In this document: positions 8,004 to 15,328 of the stretch, in pieces
Numbering within the stretch: position 1 is the first letter of the stretch
Layout of the letters: every line of letters begins with the position of its first letter
Assembly: GCA_016191785.1 (NCBI GenBank)
Contig: JACPVJ010000127.1
Location: 1 to 33,742 of the forward strand
Direction of reading: 5' to 3'
DNA length: 33,742 nt
Source: Myxococcales bacterium
Lineage (GTDB): Bacteria > Myxococcota_A > Polyangia > Polyangiales > Polyangiaceae
Notes under the pieces: generated by a model
The model's input: the letters and a program-made list of their open reading frames with translations, nothing else
Told to the model about the DNA's origin: nothing
Database searches by the model: none
Position numbers and translations under genes: made by a program

Positions 8004-8525
8004 ATGAAGCGTCTCGTGCTTGCTGTCGCTCTCGTCGCCGCGGCCTGCACCCGGTCTGGGCCGACCGCTCCCGACGGGTCGGCCGCCCCGGTCGCCGAGG
8101 TGCCGCCGGCGGGTTCTGCTCCGGCAGCGGGCGCAGCGGGCGACGTGCCGACCGACCTGAACTCGTCGCGGAGCAGCGTCGCGGGCTGCCTGGCCAGCCC
8201 GGGCCGCACCGAGCAGGGCGACCGCTCCCGAGCGATGCAGCCGGAATCGGCCAAACCCGAGCTCACCGTCACGCCCGTGGCGGGTGGGGTCCGGGTGGCC
8301 CACGATCTCTCGCACGCGTGCTGCCTCGAGTCGAAGATCGAGACCCGGGTCGAGGGCAGCGTGATCACCGTCAGCGAGTCGCTCTACGGCACGCCCTGCC
8401 GCTGCATCTGCAGCTCGACCATCTCGACCGCCGTTCGGCTCGCGCCCGGCGAGTACACCCTGCGCGTCGTGGTCGATCACCAGGGCCAGCAGAAGACCAG
8501 CGAACAGAAGCTGGTCGTGAAGTAG
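8004..8525 (+). CDS. Small lipoprotein with Cys-rich Ig-like C-terminal domain
   Basis: The start at ATG 8004 is chosen because it opens a clean lipoprotein signal (lipobox AAAC, Cys15); the open frame extends upstream without sense. The product is 173 aa. An Ala/Pro-rich linker (about 16-50) is followed by a compact beta-rich region with cysteine pairs (HACCLES near 112; TPCRCICSST near 135) and ends in LAPGEYTLRVVVDHQG, a typical last strand of Ig-like folds. The cysteines probably form periplasmic disulfides. The family is not recognised. It is divergent from the phosphatase gene and followed by a strong hairpin that separates it from HU. Confidence 0.75.
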   Translation: MKRLVLAVALVAAACTRSGPTAPDGSAAPVAEVPPAGSAPAAGAAGDVPTDLNSSRSSVAGCLASPGRTEQGDRSRAMQPESAKPELTVTPVAGGVRVAHDLSHACCLESKIETRVEGSVITVSESLYGTPCRCICSSTISTAVRLAPGEYTLRVVVDHQGQQKTSEQKLVVK

Positions 8526-8535
8526 ACCCCACAAA

Positions 8536-8575
8536 CGACGAGTCCCCGACCCTCTTTCGAGAGCCGGGGACGTCG
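8536..8575. terminator. Bidirectional hairpin terminator between convergent genes
   Basis: GTCCCCG (8542-8548) pairs with CGGGGAC (8565-8571). CGAC/GTCG extends the stem at the base, and an inner CTCT-TTCG-AGAG stem-loop closes it with a TTCG tetraloop. It lies 11 bp after the small lipoprotein stop and 42 bp after the HU stop. On the minus strand it is followed by a short TTT; there is no T tract on the plus strand. Confidence 0.55.
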
Positions 8576-8616
8576 CGGGCTCGGGCTCGGTTTCGCGAGC
8601 TACCGAGCAGTGTCGA

Positions 8617-8928
8617 TCACTGAACCAGATCCTTGAGCGCCTTGAGGGCGGTCGCGCGGACCTTCTTGCTCGCCGGCTTCGCCGGGATCGTGATCGGCTC
8701 TTTCGTGAACGGGTTGATGCCCTGGCGCTCCTTGGTCGCGGGCTTCTTCACCACGCGGAGCTTCACCAGACCCGGCACCACGAACTCGCCGGGGCCGCGG
8801 GCCGACAGCTGCTTGCGGATGATCTCCTGCAGCGCCTCGAACACGCGGTTCACGCTCTTCTTGTCCAACTCGGTCGCACTCGCGACCTCACCAACCACCT
8901 GAGCCTTCGTCAGCCTCTTGCCAGCCAT
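8617..8928 (-). CDS. hup: HU-family histone-like DNA-binding protein
   Basis: ATG 8928 lies 5 nt after a perfect AGGAGG ribosome site, so the start is firm. The 103-aa product shows the HU order: N-terminal helices (LTKAQVVGEVAS, SVNRVFEALQEII), the beta-arm region, a GINPFTKEPITIPAK segment equivalent to the RNP-x-TGE-x-I-x-IPA arm of HU, and the C-terminal helix VRATALKALKDLV. It should bind and bend DNA as a dimer in the nucleoid. It is slightly longer than E. coli HU (90 aa). It is preceded by a 266-bp intergenic region with an A8/T8 tract that probably holds its promoter. Confidence 0.92.
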   Translation of the reverse strand: MAGKRLTKAQVVGEVASATELDKKSVNRVFEALQEIIRKQLSARGPGEFVVPGLVKLRVVKKPATKERQGINPFTKEPITIPAKPASKKVRATALKALKDLVQ

Positions 8929-8933
8929 ATTCG

Positions 8934-8939
8934 CCTCCT
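8934..8939 (-). promoter_or_regulatory. Consensus ribosome binding site of HU
   Basis: AGGAGG on the minus strand, 5 nt before ATG 8928. It is the strongest Shine-Dalgarno seen in the window and consistent with high expression of a nucleoid protein. Confidence 0.85.
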
Positions 8940-9132
8940 AATGAAACCTGAGCTTTGTGCCGTCTCCCGCCCTCTAGGCCACCCCGTGAACCCCATGAGG
9001 TCATCGCGAGAGCCGTACAAGGCACGCGACAGGTAACAAGGGAATTTCCGTCGTTCAAGCGAAATTCGATGAGCGCACACACAAAAATGCCTTTTTTTTG
9101 GCTTCGCGGCTCGATCGGGCTCCGAAAGGCAG

Positions 9133-9158
9133 AAAAATCAGCCGTCCGGCACGCTGAT
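9133..9158 (-). terminator. Rho-independent terminator after ybeY
   Basis: On the minus strand ATCAGC (9158-9153) pairs with GCTGAT (9142-9137) around a 10-nt GC-rich loop and runs into TTTTTC. It sits 37 bp after the ybeY stop and would end the transaldolase-ybeY transcript before HU. A GC-rich inverted repeat at about 9170-9190 lies just before it. Confidence 0.65.
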
Positions 9159-9194
9159 CGGGGTGCGCGTGGCCGCCGGCCCGGCGCCGGCCCG

Positions 9195-9695
9195 TCACCG
9201 CTCTGCCGTGCCGCGAGCCGCGCGCCTCGGCGGCGACGGCGCGCCGGCGGCGCGCACCAAGCGACGCGTGAGTGCGACCATTTCCTGCTTCTCGCGTGGC
9301 GCGCCGTGATCGAAACCGATCAGGTGCAAGAGCCCGTGCGCCAGCAGGAAGCGCACTTCGTCGAGCAGCTCGCGCTTGCGTGAGCGAGCCTGCCGCTCTG
9401 CGGTGTCGAGCGAGATCACCACGTCGCCCAGCACCACGTCTCGCCCGCCCGTCTTCCGCTGGTGCGCGGCTCGGCCCGCGCGCTCGTCGATGGGAAACGC
9501 CAGCACGTCGGTCGGCTTGTCGTGCTGGCGCCACTCGCGGTTCAGTCGATGGATGGTCGCATCGTCGGTGAGCAGCACGCTGAGCTCGGCGTCGGCGAGC
9601 CCCAGCTCGGCGAGCATGCGCGTCGCGACGCGCTTCACCGTGCTCGCGCTCAGCGCGGGCGAGCGCTTCGCGCTGCGGCGAACGTCGGCGGGCAC
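9195..9695 (-). CDS. ybeY: Endoribonuclease YbeY (16S rRNA 3'-end maturation, ribosome quality control)
   Basis: This 166-aa protein starts at GTG 9695. The UPF0054/YbeY zinc signature is complete: His120, His124 and His130 in HGLLHLIGFDH. Upstream it has LNREWRQHDKPTDVLAFP (51-68), typical of the family. It is a cytoplasmic metal-dependent RNase needed for rRNA processing. The start lies 4 nt after the transaldolase stop, so the two are translationally close. In many bacteria ybeY sits with phoH and miaB, which are not seen here. A terminator hairpin follows. Confidence 0.93.
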   Translation of the reverse strand: MPADVRRSAKRSPALSASTVKRVATRMLAELGLADAELSVLLTDDATIHRLNREWRQHDKPTDVLAFPIDERAGRAAHQRKTGGRDVVLGDVVISLDTAERQARSRKRELLDEVRFLLAHGLLHLIGFDHGAPREKQEMVALTRRLVRAAGAPSPPRRAARGTAER

Positions 9696-9699
9696 GCGG

Positions 9700-10347
9700 T
9701 CAGCCCTTCGGGATCTTCTTCGCGTCTTCCAGGAACTTGGCGAGACCCAGATCGGTCATCGGGTGCTTGGCGAGCTGGGTGATGACCTTGAACGGAATGG
9801 TCGCGACGTGGGCGCCCATCAGCGCCGACTGCACGACGTGAATCGGGTGGCGCACGCTGGCCACCAGGACCTCGGTGTCGAAGTCGTAGTTGTCGTAGAT
9901 GGTGACGATCTGCTGGATCAGCTCCATGCCGTCTTCGCTCAGGTCGTCGAGGCGGCCGACGAACGGCGAGATGTAGGAAGCGCCGGCCTTGGCCGCGAGC
10001 AGCGCCTGGGTGGCCGAGAAACACAGGGTGACGTTGGTCTTGACGCCCTCGGCCTTGAACACCCGAACAGCCTTCAGGCCGTCGATCAAGAGCGGCACCT
10101 TGACCACGATGTTCTTGTGGATCTTCGCGAGCTCTCTGCCCTCGGTCAGGATGCCCTGGGTGTCGGTGGCCAGCACTTCTGCCGAGATCGGCCCGTCGAC
10201 CACCTCGCAGATCTGCTCGATGGCCTTCCGGGTGGGTAGCCCCGCCTTCGAGAGCAACGAGGGATTGGTGGTCACGCCATCGATGGCGCCCATGGCCCAG
10301 GCTTCCTTGATTTCGCCGATGTCGCCGCTGTCGATGAAGAACTTCAT
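9700..10347 (-). CDS. tal: Transaldolase, TalC/FSA subfamily
   Basis: ATG 10347 is preferred over the longer frame to 10410 because the enzyme core starts at MKFFIDSGD and an AGAGG site lies about 6 nt upstream. The 215-aa length fits the short TalC/FSA group. Lys83 in NIVVKVP is the Schiff-base lysine. TTNPS (26-30), GVKTNVTLCFS (101-111) and GASYISPFVGRLDD (122-135) are conserved. Phe129 occupies the position that is Tyr131 in E. coli fructose-6-phosphate aldolase and Phe in true transaldolases, so transaldolase activity (pentose phosphate pathway) is more likely than aldol cleavage of F6P. ybeY follows directly. Confidence 0.92.
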   Translation of the reverse strand: MKFFIDSGDIGEIKEAWAMGAIDGVTTNPSLLSKAGLPTRKAIEQICEVVDGPISAEVLATDTQGILTEGRELAKIHKNIVVKVPLLIDGLKAVRVFKAEGVKTNVTLCFSATQALLAAKAGASYISPFVGRLDDLSEDGMELIQQIVTIYDNYDFDTEVLVASVRHPIHVVQSALMGAHVATIPFKVITQLAKHPMTDLGLAKFLEDAKKIPKG

Positions 10348-10474
10348 GCTGACCTCTGCCAGCGACGTAGCGAAACCCCCGGGGGTTGGCAAGCGACACC
10401 GTCTTTCCAAGGATTCGGTCGGGCGCTAGGTTTCACCTGAAGTGGCTCGGCCGTCCCGTCCCCCCGGGTTCGAC

Positions 10475-11011
10475 ATGACGTACCGCCCCGCGGAGACCGC
10501 GTTCGGTCCGCCGTGGGTGGTCCTCGTCCCGGCCATGATCTACCTGGCGATGGCCCTGGGAGCGATCAGCGTGGTGGTGGCCGCGCACGTCGGGCCGACC
10601 ACGTCGAGCTTGCATGCGTGGGTCGTCGAGCAAGACCCGCGGCGGCTGATCGGGTCGCGCACGTTCGCGGCGCTGATCGCCGCCTCGGCGCTCTCGGTGC
10701 TGCTGCGGGCCAGCATGCGCGGCGTGCGAATTCGCCCCGACGGCATCGAGTACCGCGACGTGCTCACGCTGGGCTGGCCCCGCGTGCGGCGCTACCGCTG
10801 GCCGCAGATCGACCGGATCATCTTGGACGGGCCCCGCACCATCGTGCTCGACTTGTGGGACGGCACCCACGCGCTCTTGCCCGAGGTGGGCGATCGCGCC
10901 GGTCTGGCCATGGCCCTCGAGAAGGTGGCTCACGCCCGGGCCATCCCGGTGCGTGGCGGCAAGGGCGTGGACGAGATCCCCGAGAGCGACGAGTTCGCGG
11001 ACGAGGCGTGA
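10475..11011 (+). CDS. Small inner-membrane protein with PH-like domain
   Basis: ATG 10475 gives 178 aa; GTG 10442 in the same frame is an alternative. Two hydrophobic helices (about residues 14-38 and 64-80) are followed by a soluble stretch, VRIRPDGIEYRDVLTLGW...RYRWPQIDRIILDG...IVLDLWDGTHALLP. This has the strand rhythm and 'r.d.gi.yrd..g....W.qI' pattern of bacterial PH-like (DUF304-type) domains. The C-terminus is acidic. Function unknown. It is divergent from the transaldolase gene, whose upstream region contains a perfect AACCCCC/GGGGGTT palindrome at 10374-10387. Confidence 0.7.
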   Translation: MTYRPAETAFGPPWVVLVPAMIYLAMALGAISVVVAAHVGPTTSSLHAWVVEQDPRRLIGSRTFAALIAASALSVLLRASMRGVRIRPDGIEYRDVLTLGWPRVRRYRWPQIDRIILDGPRTIVLDLWDGTHALLPEVGDRAGLAMALEKVAHARAIPVRGGKGVDEIPESDEFADEA

Positions 11012-11093
11012 GCGGTCGGCGCGGTCGGGGCGTCGCCTCGTCGACCCGGTGACTTCCGAGGTTCGAGGGCCTTCCGTGTGGTATCGATCCCGC

Positions 11094-11465
11094 ATGGCCT
11101 GCGCCCAGTGCGGGGCGTCTCCGTCCGACTACTTCACGACGTCTGGGGACGCGGTGTGTCGCGCTTGCCATTATCGCGAGCAGACGGCGCTCCAGGCGCG
11201 ACGCGCCGAGGCCGCGCTGGAAGAGGACATCCCCGCAGAGCTGCGCGAGGCTGGGATCGGCCGCGGCGCCAGGTTGGAGGAGACTCACGTCAAGCCGGGC
11301 ACGATGCTTCGCCGAGGCCTCGCGCTCATGAGCGCCTGCGGGGTCGCTGCGGTCGCCTGGACCGTCGTCGTCGACTTCGACAAGCTCGCGAGCCTGCTCC
11401 TGGCCGCGTCGGGCCTCGGTTTCGCGATGGCCGCTCGAGGCTGGCAGGTCAGACACTACGAGTGA
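11094..11465 (+). CDS. Small zinc-ribbon membrane protein
   Basis: ATG 11094 gives 123 aa. CAQC near residue 3 and CRAC near residue 22 form a CxxC-x(n)-CxxC zinc ribbon at the N-terminus. A charged helical region (ALQARRAEAALEEDIPAEL) follows, then two hydrophobic helices near the C-terminus (ALMSACGVAAVAWTVVV and LASLLLAASGLGFAMAA). The layout resembles small zinc-ribbon membrane proteins of unknown role. The open frame extends upstream to 10953, but that part has no domain character and overlaps the PH-like gene. No strong ribosome site is visible. Confidence 0.6.
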   Translation: MACAQCGASPSDYFTTSGDAVCRACHYREQTALQARRAEAALEEDIPAELREAGIGRGARLEETHVKPGTMLRRGLALMSACGVAAVAWTVVVDFDKLASLLLAASGLGFAMAARGWQVRHYE

Positions 11466-11830
11466 AGGCATGATGCGAAGATGACGCGTGTGCCACGGTC
11501 TCGGCGTCGCGAACCTGAAGAGCGTCCCGAACTACGCGCTCTCGGCGTTTCGGGGGACGGAGCGCGGCGTGCTGTCGGCGTGAAGCGCGGGCCCGCTCAC
11601 TTCGGCCAGGGCCCAATGCGCAAGAGCTCGACGGGCTGGGCTCCCTGGTTGCCCACGTAGAGCAGGCCCCGGAGCACTCCGCCGTGCACATCCCAGACCG
11701 CGCCTTCGATGGTGAGCTCGGCGTTTCCCGCGGCGTCGGTGATGGCCGCCCGTGCCGAGCCGTCGTCCAGCACGCTCCGATCGGGGTAATCGAGATGGCT
11801 TGGCGCCCGCTTCGGGCGTAACCTTTCGAC
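11466..11830. other. Gene-poor stretch, possible gene remnants
   Basis: No convincing complete gene covers this 365-bp stretch. Two short frames have coding-like codon use. On the plus strand, 11488-11583 encodes a 31-residue fragment (CHGLGVANLKSV...GTERGVLSA) ending in TGA but closed upstream by TGA at 11482. On the minus strand, a frame ends at 11597. These look like tails of genes lost by deletion, but chance cannot be excluded in DNA this GC-rich. Confidence 0.4.
11597..11773 (-). pseudogene. Possible C-terminal gene fragment
   Basis: The minus-strand frame ending at 11597 reads IEGAVWDVHGGVLRGLLYVG and ends LRIGPWPK, with strong G/C at third positions. A GTG at 11773 would give 58 aa; the frame is open to GTG 11875 but then overlaps the plus-strand 64-aa gene. 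No ribosome site or recognisable domain is seen. It may be the 3' end of a degraded gene or a small unknown protein. Confidence 0.3.
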
Positions 11831-12025
11831 GTGGCCAAGCGGGCGACCGACGAGACTGCTCACGACCTCGGGCACCGAGGCGACGTCGATCGCACGGTCA
11901 TCGAGTCGTGTCTACGTCTCACCCCGCTGGAGCGTCTGCGCCGCCACGAGGCGTGGCGCTTGCTGATTCGACGATCGAGGGAGAATGCTGAGCTGCGTCG
12001 AGTTGGTCATCACACGGCTCGTTGA
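11831..12025 (+). CDS. Hypothetical 64-aa protein
   Basis: GTG 11831 starts a 64-aa protein. Its central part VIESCLRLTPLERLRRHEAWRLL has the look of short helical proteins with an 'LTPxERLRxxE' core that, in my recollection, often precede nucleotidyltransferase-type genes in GC-rich bacteria. No such partner follows: the next gene, 21 bp on, is a lipoprotein. It could be an orphan member of a lost two-gene unit. Function is unknown and the assignment rests only on pattern. Confidence 0.45.
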   Translation: MAKRATDETAHDLGHRGDVDRTVIESCLRLTPLERLRRHEAWRLLIRRSRENAELRRVGHHTAR

Positions 12026-12046
12026 CGAATCGGTTAGGTTGCTGCC

Positions 12047-13309
12047 ATGAGCGCACGAGCAGGCCTCGGTGCGGCCTTGGCGCTGTCGGCGCTAATCAAC
12101 TGCGGCGAGTCGGATCCGGACACCAAGCTGGGGCCGAAGGACGCCGGCGGTGGATCTTCGATGGGCGGGGCGGCCGGCGGAGCGCCTTCCGACTCGGGCA
12201 GCGACGCGAGCGGAGGGGCCGATGCAGGCGACGGGGCCGCCGGCCTTCCGCGCCTGGGTGTGTTCACGGTCAAGGTCGACGGCTCGAACCTCGCACTCTT
12301 GATCGACACCGGTGGCAAGCAGCTGACCCACGTGCGCAAAGGCCCCGGCGATTGGCTCACCGCGACTCGCTACAGCGAGGACATCGACAAGAACGGCCTG
12401 GCCATGGAAGGCGAAGGCGGGACCGAGCCTCACTACGGCGCCACCGAAGTCGTGCTCTTGCAGCGCTCGAGCCCCGGCGCGGTCACGACGGTTGCCGGAG
12501 GCACACCCGGACGACTGTGCGCGAACAGCTCGTTCACGCAAGACGGCAAGCTGCTCTATCTGCACCAGGATGATCCGGCCAACGCCGCCAGGCCCCGCTT
12601 CAAACGCGCGACCTTCACGACCCTGCCCAGCGTCGCCAGCACCAGCGCTGTGGACGTCCCCGCCGAGCTCTTCCCGGTGGATCCGTTTCAGTCCGGCAAC
12701 AGCGACGGCAGCGGCTTCATCGTGTTTCCGGCGATCTTCCAGCACCCCACGGGCTTCATGCGACCGATCTGGCAAATGCCCGCGACCGGTACGACGAAGA
12801 TCAGCGACGTGAAGGTCGTGGGTTGCCCACTCTGCCCCACCAACGCCGGCTGCTGCGCGTTTCCGACGCTGGCTGCGGTCGTCGGCACCAACGACCCCAT
12901 CGTTCATCCGCAGGGAACCCACGTGGCATGGATGCAGCAGGAGCCGGACCTGAGCTTCCCGGGCGGCAGCATCGAAGTGCATCCGTATCGCCAGAGCGTC
13001 GCGAAGCTCGGTGAGCCGCAGACCAACATCAGCCCCGCGAGCACGCCGCCGACGACGATCCAGTCGTACATGCAGTGGCGCCCCGACGGCGGCGAGCTCG
13101 TGTACTGGGAGATCCAAATCGACTTTTCGGCCGGAATCGTGAAGCAGCCCCTGTTCCGCATGGCACCGGACGGCAGCGGTCGACAGGCGCTCCCGCTGCC
13201 CGCTGACCTGTGCGCTTCGCACCCGAGCTACCTCGATCACGAGACCATCATCTTCAGCGGCTGGCGCTGCGGCGGGAGCCCGTGCTCGTGCGCCGCGGAC
13301 AAGCTCTGA
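12047..13309 (+). CDS. Lipoprotein with TolB/PD40-like beta-propeller repeats
   Basis: ATG 12047 gives 420 aa. The N-terminus is a lipoprotein signal with lipobox LINC (Cys19), then a Gly/Ser/Ala/Asp linker (about 33-66). The rest has repeated blade-like stretches: FTVKVDGSNLALLIDTGGKQLT, FTQDGKLLYLHQD, HPQGTHVAWM, MQWRPDGGELVYWEI and FRMAPDGSGRQALPL. Their 'pDG..lvy' cores resemble WD40-like PD40/TolB repeats. Cysteine clusters (CPLCPTNAGCCAF; CGGSPCSC) probably form disulfides. It is likely a surface or periplasmic protein; ligand and role are unknown. It converges with the barrel-fusion lipoprotein gene. Confidence 0.8.
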   Translation: MSARAGLGAALALSALINCGESDPDTKLGPKDAGGGSSMGGAAGGAPSDSGSDASGGADAGDGAAGLPRLGVFTVKVDGSNLALLIDTGGKQLTHVRKGPGDWLTATRYSEDIDKNGLAMEGEGGTEPHYGATEVVLLQRSSPGAVTTVAGGTPGRLCANSSFTQDGKLLYLHQDDPANAARPRFKRATFTTLPSVASTSAVDVPAELFPVDPFQSGNSDGSGFIVFPAIFQHPTGFMRPIWQMPATGTTKISDVKVVGCPLCPTNAGCCAFPTLAAVVGTNDPIVHPQGTHVAWMQQEPDLSFPGGSIEVHPYRQSVAKLGEPQTNISPASTPPTTIQSYMQWRPDGGELVYWEIQIDFSAGIVKQPLFRMAPDGSGRQALPLPADLCASHPSYLDHETIIFSGWRCGGSPCSCAADKL

Positions 13310-13358
13310 GAAGCGCCGGCGCGCAGGGAGTTCCATCGGGCGCGGGCGATGCGTGAGC

Positions 13359-13379
13359 GGTCTGCTCGGCGGCCAGACC
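13359..13379. terminator. Possible hairpin between convergent genes
   Basis: GGTCTG (13359-13364) pairs with CAGACC (13374-13379) around a 9-nt loop, in the 151-bp gap between two convergent genes. There is no T tract on either side, so this is a weak candidate terminator. Confidence 0.3.
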
Positions 13380-13460
13380 ACTGCCGCGCTTTCAGGACGG
13401 GATGCGCGCTCGACAGCGCCAGGCCCTAGCGTCGCGTTCCCGGGCGCGAACCGACGGGCG

Positions 13461-14957
13461 TCATCGTTCGAGCTCTCGGGCGCCGAAATCGAAGTGGAAG
13501 CGGCCGACCAAGAGCAGCGTGTGCGTCGTCCCCAGATCGCCGTTCCCGAGCGCCACAGACTGCTCGTCGAGCTGGTTCGAGCCGCTGGCGGAGAGCGTCT
13601 TGCGGAAGGCGTAGCCGAGCATGAACCCGTAGTTGATCCACGCCACGTAAGAGTCCGCGAAGTCGACGCCGAGGCCGACGTCCGGGCCGAGGGCGGAGTA
13701 CGTCCGTGCCGTGGTCAGCGAATGCTGGGTCCCTGCGTCGTCGAACGTACCCTCGCGTCGAGTGATCACCCACGACGCACTTGCGCCACCGCCCACCCAG
13801 AACCCCTCGCCGCCGCTCGGTGACACGATCAGGTTCGCGCCCGCGCCGACGATGGTCGCGCGGCACTTCACCCCGTTGGGGCACTCGTCGCTGACGTTGC
13901 CCGCCGAGCCCGAGAAGAGCGTGCCGGTCGTCGCCAGCGCGAGCGCCGGGGTCACGCGGTAGCCGATCTCGAGGACGCCGCCGGCGCTGAACAACGAGTA
14001 GCGGTGGAGCGACGCGCCGTCCTCCAGCGCTCCGAAGTGGATGCCGAACGGCCCGCGCAGACCGAGCACGAAGCCCGGGCCGTAGCCGACCCGGCCACGG
14101 TTCGGTGGCGGCGTCGGGGTGTCGACGACGCCGGGCGCCGGGATCGCAGTGGGGGCGTCGGCCGCTGGCGGCGCCGGCTCCGGGCCGGGCTCGCCACGCG
14201 GCGCTGCCGCGGGTGGCGCCGTCGGTTCGGGGCTCGCGCTCCGCGCAGCGCCGAGCGGCGTCGCCTCGACGCGGATCAGCGCGCCGCACCCGTCCGGCGG
14301 GCTCGTGTCGGAGCGCGCCGAGCGCTTGCAGCTCTCGGCGTCGCCGGAGCGACTCAAGACCGAGCGCTCGCTGCGCGTCTTGCCGCCCGCGCGGACGCCG
14401 AGCGCGCTCCCGCCCGCTCCGGCGCCGACGGCCGCGCCGGAGAAGAACTCGAAGGCGCCCACGGTGAGCGTGGTCAGGACGTGCGTCGCGGTGGAGCACT
14501 CGCCCTCGAGATCGTCGCGCCCGAGCGCGCCCGACTCGGCGTCGAAGGTCCCCACGATGGACGTGTCCACGTTCAGCTGCCCGCTCTTCGCCAGCTCGCC
14601 TTCCAGCTTGGCCGCTCCCACCGGGATCTGAGCGTAGAGCTCGTCGGCGTCCTTGATGGTCACGCGCTCTGCCTGCAGTGTGACGGGCGTGTACTTGTAG
14701 CTGCCCTTCACGCGGCAACGCGACAGCACCTCCATCTCGCAGCCGCCGTAGCGCACGGCGACCAGCCCGCGCCGCGACAGCGACTCGAGCGCCGCGCGAT
14801 CCACCGACGGCCACTCCACGATGAGGGGGCGAGCCTGGCTCTTCTTCACGCTGCACTTGGCGTAGCGGTCCGCCGGGAGCTCGGGCGGCTTCGCCATGCC
14901 GCCGGCCGGCGCGCAGCCGCAGGCGAGCAGCAACGCGGCGAGCGGCCAGAGCTTCAC
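13461..14957 (-). CDS. Lipoprotein: N-terminal conserved domain fused to C-terminal beta-barrel
   Basis: ATG 14957 gives 498 aa with a lipoprotein signal (LLAC-GC; lipid Cys13 or 15). Residues 35-160 form a domain with cysteines (35, 73, 81) and the stretches PLIVEWPSVDRAALE, GLVAVRYGGCEMEVLSRC and YTPVTLQAERV. I associate this pattern with a family of Polyangiales lipoproteins of unknown role. A small hydrophobic Gly/Ala segment (164-187) and a Pro/Ala-rich linker (about 240-288) follow. Residues 290-498 alternate in strand pattern (GYGPGFVLGLRG, VGGGASASWVITRR, NYGFMLGYAFRK) and end HFDFGARELER, like an outer-membrane barrel. A lipid-anchored domain joined to a barrel is unusual; it may bridge the inner leaflet and the outer-membrane pore. 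Confidence 0.8.
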   Translation of the reverse strand: MKLWPLAALLLACGCAPAGGMAKPPELPADRYAKCSVKKSQARPLIVEWPSVDRAALESLSRRGLVAVRYGGCEMEVLSRCRVKGSYKYTPVTLQAERVTIKDADELYAQIPVGAAKLEGELAKSGQLNVDTSIVGTFDAESGALGRDDLEGECSTATHVLTTLTVGAFEFFSGAAVGAGAGGSALGVRAGGKTRSERSVLSRSGDAESCKRSARSDTSPPDGCGALIRVEATPLGAARSASPEPTAPPAAAPRGEPGPEPAPPAADAPTAIPAPGVVDTPTPPPNRGRVGYGPGFVLGLRGPFGIHFGALEDGASLHRYSLFSAGGVLEIGYRVTPALALATTGTLFSGSAGNVSDECPNGVKCRATIVGAGANLIVSPSGGEGFWVGGGASASWVITRREGTFDDAGTQHSLTTARTYSALGPDVGLGVDFADSYVAWINYGFMLGYAFRKTLSASGSNQLDEQSVALGNGDLGTTHTLLLVGRFHFDFGARELER

Positions 14958-15041
14958 GCCGGCTGTCTAGCCGCGCCGCCGACCCGCGACAACTGCGTCG
15001 TCCAGGTGGCGTGGCGAGGTCCCGCCGCACGCGAGAGCTCC

Positions 15042-15066
15042 TTGACGCTGTGTGAAACATGTTTCA
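15042..15066 (+). promoter_or_regulatory. Promoter -35 and 14-bp operator palindrome of the Phd/PIN module
   Basis: TGAAACATGTTTCA (15053-15066) is a perfect palindrome 10 bp before the antitoxin ATG. TTGACG (15042-15047) is a good -35 match just upstream, so the palindrome would cover the spacer and -10. This is the usual position for autorepression by a Phd/YefM antitoxin. Confidence 0.6.
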
Positions 15067-15076
15067 TGCTCCACCC

Positions 15077-15328
15077 ATGAAGACGGTCCCCGTGCGGCAG
15101 CTGCGCCAGAGTTGGCCGGAGGTCGAAGCCGCGCTGCGCCGGGAGGGAGAGCTCTTCATCACGCGGGACGGGGTCAAGGTGGCTCGCCTCGTGCGCATCG
15201 AGGCGAGCACGGATCGCCGCGAGACCTTCTCTCCGAAGAAGCACATCGCTTGGCTCAAGAGCACGTTCGGCCCTCGTCGCAAGAGCCTGGTGGATGCATC
15301 GCTCGACCGCGAGCGCGCAGATGACTGA
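15077..15328 (+). CDS. Phd/YefM-family antitoxin
   Basis: ATG 15077 gives 83 aa. The N-terminus (MKTVPVRQLRQSWPEVEAAL) and the strand pair (GELFITRDGVKVARLVRI) are the Phd/YefM DNA-binding core. The C-terminus is basic and charged (KSTFGPRRKSL, DRERADD) and would wrap the toxin. The upstream in-frame ATG at 15059 lies inside the operator palindrome and is less likely. The 3' end overlaps the PIN toxin by 8 nt (ATGACTGA), so the two are co-translated. It should repress its own promoter through the palindrome at 15053-15066. Confidence 0.85.
   Translation: MKTVPVRQLRQSWPEVEAALRREGELFITRDGVKVARLVRIEASTDRRETFSPKKHIAWLKSTFGPRRKSLVDASLDRERADD

Noticed and set aside
9080..9105. T8 tract as a rho-independent terminator
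   Set aside because: No stable GC stem precedes the T tract on the plus strand, and no plus-strand gene ends here. The true terminator for ybeY is at 9133-9158 on the minus strand.
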